Below are positions 1 to 7,132 of a stretch of 63,770 nt of DNA, in pieces (position 1 is the first letter of the stretch; every line of letters begins with the position of its first letter). The notes beneath the pieces were generated by a model that was given only the letters and a program-made list of their open reading frames with translations, ran no database searches and was not told where the DNA came from. The translations under genes and the position numbers were made by a program. This DNA is from Sulfuricella sp. GTDB lineage: Bacteria > Pseudomonadota > Gammaproteobacteria > Burkholderiales > Sulfuricellaceae. The stretch spans positions 1 through 63,770 of the forward strand of contig JAQTNE010000015.1 of assembly GCA_028713975.1 (NCBI GenBank). Direction: 5' to 3'.

Positions 1-2143
1 CCCACATCGGCGCCACCGCACCCCGTGCGAGGGCGACGCGGATGAAGCGCTCGGAGAGGGACTGGCTGGCCTGCTCCGATCCCGCCGGGGCATTGTAGGG
101 TTTGCCGGTGAGGTCGTATTTGATTTCGGGGTTACGCTGCACGCCGGTGATCGGATCGATATCGGTGAGCTGGAAGCCGCTGTAGTTGCGATAGCTTAAG
201 CTTGGCAGCCGGTTCGCCACCACGCCGATGGCGCTGCCAGGGTTGACCGATTGCTCGTAGGCGGCGAGCTGTTCGAGGTAGGAGATGAAGCCGTTGTAAG
301 TCTGCTCGGCGGTCGCCAGCCCACCGTCGCCGCCGTAAGCGTTCGCCACGACGTTGAAGCCGGACCAACCGGCGCTGGCGTTGCCCCAAGGCTCGGGTGG
401 CGGGTCGTCGTCGCCGAAGAGGCTGGAGACGATGCTGTATACGGCGTAGGCGGCGGCGATGGCGTTGATGCCGGGAATCGTATAGAGGCCGGAATTACTG
501 ATAATCTGCGCCGCTCCGATGGCGGCGCCAATCTCATCGCCGTTGGAGATGCTGTTGACGAGATTGAGGTAAGGGAGCGCTTTACCGACACTCTCCGAAA
601 ATGCCTGGCTGGCCCACGCGCTGTCGATAAACGCGGTGTTCCCGCTTAATGCCTGGTCGAAAGCGAAGCTTGAATAGGCTTGTGCGCCGAAACTCAGTGC
701 CTGAGCGCCGGCGGTGACTGCTGCCAGAGTGTCGCCGTGCTGTAACGCCTGCTCCAGGCTCATGATGCTGAGGATGCTGCTCCCCACGTTGGCCGCCCCG
801 CTCAGGTTGAGGTTGACCGTGCCGTTGAGGTTGCTGATGTCGTTCGCAAGACGCAGGCCGGAGACGCCAATCGGCAGCGGGTCGCCGGATTGGATCGCTT
901 TGATGATGGAGAGGGCGTCGATGAGGGTGCCGCCGTATTGGTTGATGGCGTTGGCGAGGGTTTGGGCGCCGGTGGGTTCGAGAAGAGAGCCAATTTCCTT
1001 GGTAAGGCTGTTGAACAAGGTTCCTGTGCCGGTCACCGTTCCATCCGTGAGATTAACCGTCTGCCCCACGCCATCAACGGGTTTTAGAAGCAAGCTCCCA
1101 TTTTCTTCTACAGCCTCATACGTGGCGACAGCCTCGCCTTTTGCGTTCCGGACAACTGCATACTGGTCACAATTAGGATCGTAGGCGAGCCAGACCTGTC
1201 CATTATTCGCTGTGTATTGCTGGGTTACCTCCTCCCAAATCCGGTACTGCAAAAGCATCGGGCGCACTTCTCGAGTGACCTGATCGTTGTACTGGATATT
1301 TTGTGCAAGTTGCGCATTCAGGCTGGCTGCGGTTTCGGCGTCAGCCGGGGCGGGGGGCGATCCATCCAAACTTGGCTTTTCCCAATTTCCCGTATCCTTG
1401 TTGTAGTTATACCCGTTTATATTCTCGGTGGGCTTGGGGGTAGCAATGGCCTCCAGCACTCGATCCATGTAGTGCTGGCCAAGCGACGAGTTGCCAAAAA
1501 GCAGCACGCCTAGCGTGGGATTGACAAAGGATGCCATGATCGTGCCAAAGAACGTTAACCCCTCCAGGCTGGATGGAGGATAGTTTGTTATGGCACCCAT
1601 TTGCTTGCCCACGTCGCTGACCAAATCAAGGCTCATATTGGTGTTGTTGATACGGTCAAAGCTTCCGGCGGCGGCTGGCTGTTCCGTATTCCCAGGCTGC
1701 TTACTAAGCTCATTCACATAAATATCGTAGACGCCGGGCGCATTATAGGTGAAGGCTTTGACAGTTTCATTAAATGCAGCCACGAGTTGCGCCAACGCGC
1801 CGCCCAGGCTGTGTCCGACGACCGTGACATCAGGCCCAAATTTTTCCTTGGTCTGACGAAAGTATTCCTTGGCTTCAGTCAATTGCCCAGGCACATCGTT
1901 TTGCAGCGCCAGTTGGACAAAGTTGTTGGAAGCGTCCCCGAATTCGTCCGTCCCGCGATAGGCAATAACAATTTCGCCCGTGCTTTGATTCTTGAAGGTG
2001 ACTGCCGCAAAGCCAGTACTCGATGTTCCCATGAGCTGAGCGCTCGTATCGACGATGCTCCACCCCGGCGGTACGGTGCCGTTCTTGTAAGCTGCGTTGC
2101 TCAAGAGTCCATAAGTCAGGTTCTGCATTGGAGTGATGGCCAT
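1..2143 (-). CDS. Large lipase-domain protein, probable type I secretion substrate (partial, C-terminus outside window)
   Basis: An open frame runs from an ATG at 2143 to the left edge, giving about 714 residues with no stop. Residues about 40-130 look like a class 3 (fungal-type) lipase domain: an AYRGTDE strand, then VVGHSLGGALAQL with the nucleophile Ser at about residue 112, then a YNAPG loop. The rest is Gly/Ala/Asn/Ser-rich, as in large RTX-type exoproteins. There is no N-terminal signal peptide, which suits type I secretion guided by a C-terminal signal, but that end is not visible. No RTX nonapeptide repeats are seen in the visible part. A GAGGAAT ribosome site precedes the ATG. It is the last visible gene of the minus-strand cluster, 32 bases after the preceding gene. 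The lipase fold is well supported; substrate and secretion route are inferred. Confidence 0.75.
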   Translation of the reverse strand, partial: MAITPMQNLTYGLLSNAAYKNGTVPPGWSIVDTSAQLMGTSSTGFAAVTFKNQSTGEIVIAYRGTDEFGDASNNFVQLALQNDVPGQLTEAKEYFRQTKEKFGPDVTVVGHSLGGALAQLVAAFNETVKAFTYNAPGVYDIYVNELSKQPGNTEQPAAAGSFDRINNTNMSLDLVSDVGKQMGAITNYPPSSLEGLTFFGTIMASFVNPTLGVLLFGNSSLGQHYMDRVLEAIATPKPTENINGYNYNKDTGNWEKPSLDGSPPAPADAETAASLNAQLAQNIQYNDQVTREVRPMLLQYRIWEEVTQQYTANNGQVWLAYDPNCDQYAVVRNAKGEAVATYEAVEENGSLLLKPVDGVGQTVNLTDGTVTGTGTLFNSLTKEIGSLLEPTGAQTLANAINQYGGTLIDALSIIKAIQSGDPLPIGVSGLRLANDISNLNGTVNLNLSGAANVGSSILSIMSLEQALQHGDTLAAVTAGAQALSFGAQAYSSFAFDQALSGNTAFIDSAWASQAFSESVGKALPYLNLVNSISNGDEIGAAIGAAQIISNSGLYTIPGINAIAAAYAVYSIVSSLFGDDDPPPEPWGNASAGWSGFNVVANAYGGDGGLATAEQTYNGFISYLEQLAAYEQSVNPGSAIGVVANRLPSLSYRNYSGFQLTDIDPITGVQRNPEIKYDLTGKPYNAPAGSEQASQSLSERFIRVALARGAVAPMW

Positions 2144-2175
2144 TGTCGTAATTCCTCTTCAGATTTTATGAATAT

Positions 2176-3285
2176 TTAAAAACCGGCACCCTGCAGCCCG
2201 GCTCTACCGGGATAACCTGGATCAATCTTGCCTCGTTCTTCCGCATCCCGGCACCTGCGGGATATGTCATCCCAAGCCTCTTTGGATATGCCTTTTCCGC
2301 TTCTGGTTGAATGAGCAAACTCCTGATTAATGCACCAGTTCAGCATTTTGATCAGTGCTTCTTTCGGCAACATCGCCCTGTTGAGCGCTTCCGGCATGCG
2401 GACGTAGCCCGCCCGCTCAGGATTTGGCCCAGGGTCGAAAGTGAGCTTGATATTGCGAGTGTAAATTTCATTCTGATGGCTATAGCGACTAATGATCCCG
2501 TAGGGGTTGTCTCCGAACAGTGACAGCCAGAAAACCCCTTTCTCGGCTTTCGGTGCGGTTATCGAACAAGCACCGTTGACGGAATGTGCTGACAGGGAAA
2601 GATTCGCCAATCCCGGCACCAGATTCGGGTGATATTCCCACATGCCAAGGCTGGAAAAACGCCCATCGAGCGGCTTGTCGACAAAAATCATGGGAAGATA
2701 TTTCGGGTACATCGGAGCTCGTTCCGACGTGCGGATCGCCTGTTCATCCTGTGCGTCGAACGGCACCAGCCGCCGGTAACTCGGGGAAACACCTTGCGGG
2801 TACACGGGCGGCGATCTGGACCAGGGCCTCTCCGAGAGCGGCAACTTAATTGAACTGTCGAAATAAACGTCCAGGTGGCAAGTATATTGTTCTGGGTAGT
2901 TCGGGTTCACACCACTCCAAAGGTTGAGCTTGAGTATCCGGGCAACCATCGCATGCACCCCGCCCTTGAGTTCGGGATCGGCCCCTTCGGGTGGAAATCC
3001 CTTGAAGCGCTTGGCGAAAGCTTCGCTGTAAACCCAGAACTCCCAGTACGGTTTGTCGCCCAGCACCGGATCGGGCTTTTCCACCGCCACCTGCTTCGGC
3101 CAAGCTTTCACATAATCCGGGATGGGCGGCAACTGCGGCCAGCGATCCATAGGATTAGGAATGTATGGCAACTGCTTCGGCTTGGTGGGCGCATCATCAG
3201 GAGCCGCACATGCCTGAGCGGTAAGACAGAACGCAAGAAGGACAAGCCAAACGTGCAATAGCCCCACCTTTATCGTCGAACTCAT
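2176..3285 (-). CDS. Exported protein of unknown function next to the lipase gene
   Basis: The 369-residue product begins with a hydrophobic Sec-type signal peptide (about residues 7-27, likely cleaved near AQA-C or ACA-A). A Pro-rich stretch and a globular region with aromatic-rich strands follow. The -3 position does not fit a lipobox, so a periplasmic or secreted protein is more likely than a lipoprotein. I recognise no family. The ATG overlaps the stop of the upstream EF-hand gene by four bases (ATGA), so translation is probably coupled, and the lipase gene starts 32 bases downstream. A role as a chaperone, partner or protective protein for the lipase is only a guess from position. Confidence 0.7.
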   Translation of the reverse strand: MSSTIKVGLLHVWLVLLAFCLTAQACAAPDDAPTKPKQLPYIPNPMDRWPQLPPIPDYVKAWPKQVAVEKPDPVLGDKPYWEFWVYSEAFAKRFKGFPPEGADPELKGGVHAMVARILKLNLWSGVNPNYPEQYTCHLDVYFDSSIKLPLSERPWSRSPPVYPQGVSPSYRRLVPFDAQDEQAIRTSERAPMYPKYLPMIFVDKPLDGRFSSLGMWEYHPNLVPGLANLSLSAHSVNGACSITAPKAEKGVFWLSLFGDNPYGIISRYSHQNEIYTRNIKLTFDPGPNPERAGYVRMPEALNRAMLPKEALIKMLNWCINQEFAHSTRSGKGISKEAWDDISRRCRDAEERGKIDPGYPGRAGLQGAGF

Positions 3286-3782
3286 GCCGCAATCCTTTCA
3301 CAGAAATACATCGATTCATTCGCCGCCTCAACCCCATCCCGGTTGCCTTCCACCGCCGTCTCGTCGTCGATGCGCGTAACCAGCAGGGAAAGGTTGCCGT
3401 CGGCACTATTCTGGACAAGGATACCCTCGGGGATGACGTTGATGCGGGTGCCTTCGGTGTCGGCTTCGAGGTCGGGGCTGGCGAGTTGCTTGATTTGCCC
3501 GTTTTGCTCGAAGGTACTCATGGCGTAGTCGAGTTCGGTGATGCCGATCTCGGCGAGGGTGTGGGTTTCGCCGGCTTCTTGCAGGCCGTCGCCGTTGGCA
3601 TCCTGCCACACTCTGAACTCCTCCCATACCTGGTCGGCTGCGGTGAGCTTGCCGTCGTAGTTGGCATCCAACCCGGTGAGGCTGGCGATGCCCCCAAACA
3701 AATGGGGCAGTATCGACTTATTTTTCAATCCCCGATCCATCAACAACCCTCCATTCAAATCCAAAATCCATTTGCCATCCAT
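3282..3782 (-). CDS. Small RTX-like EF-hand protein or fragment
   Basis: The product has about 166 residues from the ATG at 3782 (a TTG at 3785 is also possible). It resembles the calcium-binding region found near the C-terminus of RTX exoproteins: an LDLNGG opening, LDANYDGKLTAAD, RVWQDANGDG, then EAGETHTLAEIGI, and a tail with LSLLVTRIDD. The two Asp/Asn/Gly loops look like EF-hand calcium sites. There is no signal peptide and the family's usual long N-terminal part is missing. It lies in the same frame as the preceding 569-residue gene, separated by a TAG and four sense codons before the TTG. It may be an independent secreted calcium-binding protein or a remnant of a larger RTX gene. Confidence 0.6.
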   Translation of the reverse strand: MDGKWILDLNGGLLMDRGLKNKSILPHLFGGIASLTGLDANYDGKLTAADQVWEEFRVWQDANGDGLQEAGETHTLAEIGITELDYAMSTFEQNGQIKQLASPDLEADTEGTRINVIPEGILVQNSADGNLSLLVTRIDDETAVEGNRDGVEAANESMYFCERIAA

Positions 3783-3797
3783 CAATACCAGTTGCCC

Positions 3798-5507
3798 CTA
3801 GTTCACCGTCTGCACTGGCTGGCTAGTCAACTGCGCCCCTTTCAGCAATTCCGCCTCAACAAGGGCTGCCATGCGCCGCTGCTCTTCTGCCAGTTTCGGA
3901 TCAGCCGCGTCCAGCACGATCTGGTCGTCTTGGGCGTAGAGCTTGCACCCCTGCCCCGTTTTTTCTGCACAGGCTTTCAGTGCCTTGAAAGCGGCATGGC
4001 AGTCGCCGCTTGCCATGCCCACTTCCCCCTTATCGGACACCGCAAAAGCACGCGGAAAGGTGAAAGCCAGAAAGCTCCGGTAGGCCTTTTTTCCGGCATC
4101 CTTCAGGGTGGCGGGTAGCCGGGCCGTATCCGCCACATCACCAAGCCCTGTCATTGGCGGGAAGGTCATTGCCTGCGGGCCGGCGTATTGGGCGGGGCAG
4201 GCTTCCCACGCCATTAACCTATTGGCGGCATAGAGGCGGCAACGGTCAGTTGCGCCGGCATTGCGCCCTTCGCATGACGCAATCGCCGCTTTGGCGGAGG
4301 CGTCATCATCAATGCTAAGGCCGTAGGCGCCGCTGGGAGACAACGCAAAATAGCGGGGAGTCGAGGCATCGGCAAAGCGCTGGAATTCGGCCTTGCCCGA
4401 CTCGCCCACGTAGGGCAAGGCTTCCACGTCCATGTTGACCATGGCTTCAATCCGTTTATCCCAAAGACTGGTTTGGATGGAGTCTTCTTTTACATCCAGA
4501 AAACCCTTGTCGTACACTCTGGAAACACGGCTCATGGCCGGACGAAAATAGCGCCCGGCATCGGCCAGGTAATAATTGAAAGCCCGCTTGCCGTCTGCAG
4601 GCGGATGTTCCACGAGTTGGTTATTTATCAATGGGTCGTACAGCTTGCCGAGGTAATAATCCGCTCCACTTACGCCGCGAGCGGAAAGTACTTCGGCAAG
4701 TTGGCGAAACATTGCATGGTCGGTCATCACTCGAATCCGTTCCATGTTTTCAGTCAGCGTCCAGCCAATACTCAAGCCGTGCATCAACTGGCTTTGGGCG
4801 CTTACATCCCCTTTGTCCGCCTTGATGCGCAGGGTTTGAAGGTAATCGAGAATGCGACGATCATTTTCGTCGGGTGCGACATTGCGCGATATGGACGAAA
4901 GTGCGAGGCCGTTCCCTTTGGATATGATGAGCGGCAAGTCTATATCTGCCGCGTCACTGAGAGTAGGCAGCACTTCAATTGAACCGAACCAAACGCCAAT
5001 AAGCGCCGCTGCCAGCAGCCGTCCGCCACTGAACTCTGGATACAAGGCGTAAACGTCGAGACTGCCCACGTATTGGATTTTTCCCGGTTCAACCGTGAAA
5101 CGGCGGGAGAATTCCTGTTTGGCTTTGCGCATGTCCTTATAGCCTTCGTTGCGGTAGCTGTAGAACTCGTAGGTTCCCGCAGGAAGGGTGAGCGCCGCCA
5201 AGCGGCCAAATTTCTTGCGGGGAGAGTCGAAAAACTCTTCGTTGCCGAAAAACTTGGCTTGGCTTACCCGTATTTCCCCATTGGGGTCATCGGCCCCCAC
5301 CTTTCGCCATGACAGGAAGGAGGAATTCTGAATATCGCCACTGGCGGTGAACGAAAATACTGCCACGCCGTTACCCGGTTCCAGTTCGATGGGTTTGTCC
5401 AGGTCGATTTCGTGGGCTGCTGCCACGCCCATAAATAGCCAGAACCCACATGCCAGCAGTAGCGCAACCAAAGCTACCGGAGTCGAATTTTTTCCTACTC
5501 TCTTCAT
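3798..5507 (-). CDS. Exported protein with Sel1-like middle and Cys-rich C-terminal repeats
   Basis: The 569-residue product starts at an ATG at 5507 behind a strong GAGGGGGTGATT ribosome site; a longer frame upstream lacks a signal. Residues about 10-31 form a signal peptide ending VAAA-H. The first third is beta-rich. Around residues 220-330 there are helix pairs with small residues spaced as in Sel1-like repeats. The C-terminal third carries two segments of the type C-x(n)-CRLYA or CKLYAQDD, a paired-Cys motif seen in periplasmic proteins of unknown role. It probably acts in the periplasm or on the cell surface. Function is unknown; membership in the secretion cluster is inferred from strand and spacing. 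Confidence 0.7.
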   Translation of the reverse strand: MKRVGKNSTPVALVALLLACGFWLFMGVAAAHEIDLDKPIELEPGNGVAVFSFTASGDIQNSSFLSWRKVGADDPNGEIRVSQAKFFGNEEFFDSPRKKFGRLAALTLPAGTYEFYSYRNEGYKDMRKAKQEFSRRFTVEPGKIQYVGSLDVYALYPEFSGGRLLAAALIGVWFGSIEVLPTLSDAADIDLPLIISKGNGLALSSISRNVAPDENDRRILDYLQTLRIKADKGDVSAQSQLMHGLSIGWTLTENMERIRVMTDHAMFRQLAEVLSARGVSGADYYLGKLYDPLINNQLVEHPPADGKRAFNYYLADAGRYFRPAMSRVSRVYDKGFLDVKEDSIQTSLWDKRIEAMVNMDVEALPYVGESGKAEFQRFADASTPRYFALSPSGAYGLSIDDDASAKAAIASCEGRNAGATDRCRLYAANRLMAWEACPAQYAGPQAMTFPPMTGLGDVADTARLPATLKDAGKKAYRSFLAFTFPRAFAVSDKGEVGMASGDCHAAFKALKACAEKTGQGCKLYAQDDQIVLDAADPKLAEEQRRMAALVEAELLKGAQLTSQPVQTVN

Positions 5508-5713
5508 AATCACCCCCTCTATAAATTCAATCCCATTTGTCCTGGTTGCGGGGCGGCCAGTGGCCGTTCTCGCGGCGTCCACATCACTTCAGCCCCTTCT
5601 TCTGTTTTAATGCCGGTTTCATTCGCTCACGGAATCGCTCCTTGCCCAATAATCAAAGTAGGCTAAAGGGGTCAGCTCAGCGTTGTTTTTTTTATTACTC
5701 ATCCCGGTTTGTG
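5508..5713. other. Intergenic region, no feature recognised
   Basis: This holds the ribosome site of the 569-residue gene and otherwise no clear promoter, terminator or small gene. A run of T on the plus strand near 5687-5695 is not preceded by a convincing hairpin. Confidence 0.4.
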
Positions 5714-6196
5714 TTATTGGGGCGACTGAGTTCCCGGATTCATCAGCAGCGAATAATTTCCGCCTGTAAGCTGGAAGCCAAGCTTGCGCAGGAATCTATC
5801 CATCCTGTCCAGATCGGCACCGCTGTTCACGCCGGCGCTAATTTCAAATGCCCCCCGATTTTCTGCCCATTTCTTGAAGGCAGTGATCAATTTAAGTGCG
5901 GCGCCACCCATGCGCTTTTCCGGGAGCACGTCGTAATGGATCAGGCTTGCCACCAATCTGTCCGAAAAGAAATGGCTTTCCACGCAACCGATCAGGCCGC
6001 CGACCGGCTTGCCATCGGAATCATCGGCAACGAAGAAACAATGCGTGCCGCGCGGATTTTCGATGACGGCGCCAAGGTTGGCTGCCACTCGTTCCGGGTT
6101 GTAGTCATACTCCCTGAACCGGGTCAGGGAATGAAAAGTACGGGCCATTTCCACAAAGGCCGGGACGTCGTCGAGAGTGGCGAAACGAATTTTCAT
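5714..6196 (-). CDS. GNAT-family N-acetyltransferase
   Basis: The 160-residue product has the GNAT order: an N-terminal RFATLDDVPAFVEMA strand-helix, a central FFVADDSDGKPVGGLIG beta pair, then LPEKRMGGAALKLITAFKKWA, in which the R-x-x-G-x-A stretch matches the acetyl-CoA pyrophosphate-binding loop, and a C-terminal GFQLTGGNYSLLM strand. The substrate cannot be read from sequence. It lies between the outer-membrane barrel gene and the secreted-protein gene on the same strand. HlyC-type toxin acyltransferases share the fold, but this protein lacks obvious HlyC motifs, so an ordinary acetyltransferase is the safer call. Confidence 0.8.
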   Translation of the reverse strand: MKIRFATLDDVPAFVEMARTFHSLTRFREYDYNPERVAANLGAVIENPRGTHCFFVADDSDGKPVGGLIGCVESHFFSDRLVASLIHYDVLPEKRMGGAALKLITAFKKWAENRGAFEISAGVNSGADLDRMDRFLRKLGFQLTGGNYSLLMNPGTQSPQ

Positions 6197-6372
6197 GAAT
6201 GGTTACCTATTTTTCAAAACGTTCGTTTTTGTCCTTGTCCCTACCCAATGAGATAAAGGTGTTGCGACAATTTTAATTGCATGTTTTGCGGTATCTTTCC
6301 TCACCAAATCAGTTATCGATACCTTGCAAAAATCGGCGGAAATTACTCCGTCCATTTAATTAAGCCGGAAGG

Positions 6373-6405
6373 CGAGGCCAGTAGTAAGAGCGACTCCCGG
6401 CCTCG
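6373..6405 (-). terminator. Possible terminator after the outer-membrane barrel gene
   Basis: Seven-base arms CGAGGCC (6373-6379) and GGCCTCG (6399-6405) enclose a 19-base loop just downstream of the barrel gene on the minus strand. The T tract is poor, so this is weak. Confidence 0.25.
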
Positions 6406-6419
6406 TTCCATGGCGTTGC

Positions 6420-7082
6420 CTAAAATTTGTAACCGATTCCCACGCTTGCCATATCCACGTCGGCACGGGTAGTGCCAGTTGAACCAGTTGCATTCATTGT
6501 GTCGCCCACGCGGGTGAATACCTCATATTCCGCACGAGCGAACCAGTTGCTGGCGAAATTGAAATCCACACCGGCACCATAATTGGCACTGGTGCCGCTG
6601 GCCGTTCTGGTAGGGTTCGTGCACACCGTCCCCGTGCGCGTACATGCATAGTCCACGTTGTATGCGAAGGCGCCGAGCTTGGCGAAGCCGGTCACGGTTT
6701 CGCTGAATGGCAGGCGGCCGACGACGCCGACATTCCAGCCATCCACTTTGAGAGTGACTACACCGGTGGTTGCCAAGGGCGCCGTGACGTTCGTGTTGTA
6801 AGTGAACTTACCAAGGTCTGCATAGCCGCCTTCGACGGCAAGGTTCTTGTTGATCCGGTAGCCGGCCTGAAGCTTGTAACCGGTATCGGTATCGTCGTAG
6901 CTCGACGTGAATGCGGTCGCACCTGAACCAGTCAGCGCCTGGTCGCTCTCTGCCTTGCGGGCGCTCTTGCTCTGGCCAGCCGAGAGGTAGCCGTAGAAAC
7001 CGGTATCGGCTGCCTGTGCCATGTCGGCAGCGGTGCCGGCCAGGAGACCGAGAAAAACAACAACATTTGCGCTTCTTTTCAT
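6420..7082 (-). CDS. OmpA-type eight-stranded outer-membrane beta-barrel protein
   Basis: The 220-residue product begins MKRSANVVVFLGLLAG with a signal peptide cut near AQA-AD. It then shows alternating amphipathic strands typical of the OmpA/OmpW-like small porin fold (GFYGYLSAGQS, GYKLQAGYRINKNLAVEGGYAD, FARAEYEVFTRVG) and ends in VGIGYKF, a C-terminal aromatic outer-membrane insertion signal. The start at 7082 is chosen because a GGAAG ribosome site and the signal peptide fit; the frame runs 54 bases further upstream. It follows the ABC transporter gene by about 50 bases and is probably cotranscribed. It lacks the periplasmic peptidoglycan-binding OmpA domain and is not a TolC-type channel. 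Confidence 0.8.
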   Translation of the reverse strand: MKRSANVVVFLGLLAGTAADMAQAADTGFYGYLSAGQSKSARKAESDQALTGSGATAFTSSYDDTDTGYKLQAGYRINKNLAVEGGYADLGKFTYNTNVTAPLATTGVVTLKVDGWNVGVVGRLPFSETVTGFAKLGAFAYNVDYACTRTGTVCTNPTRTASGTSANYGAGVDFNFASNWFARAEYEVFTRVGDTMNATGSTGTTRADVDMASVGIGYKF

Positions 7083-7132
7083 GCTTCTTCCTTTCTTGGT
7101 TAATAAAAATTTGCGGTGCTCGAAACGTAAGG

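Noticed and set aside
1..3285. Type VI secretion lipase effector and immunity pair
   Set aside because: No VgrG, PAAR, Hcp or adaptor gene nearby, while a type I exporter and RTX-like genes are present.
5714..6196. GNAT protein as an HlyC-type toxin acyltransferase
   Set aside because: The sequence follows ordinary GNAT motifs and lacks HlyC signatures; only location suggests the idea.
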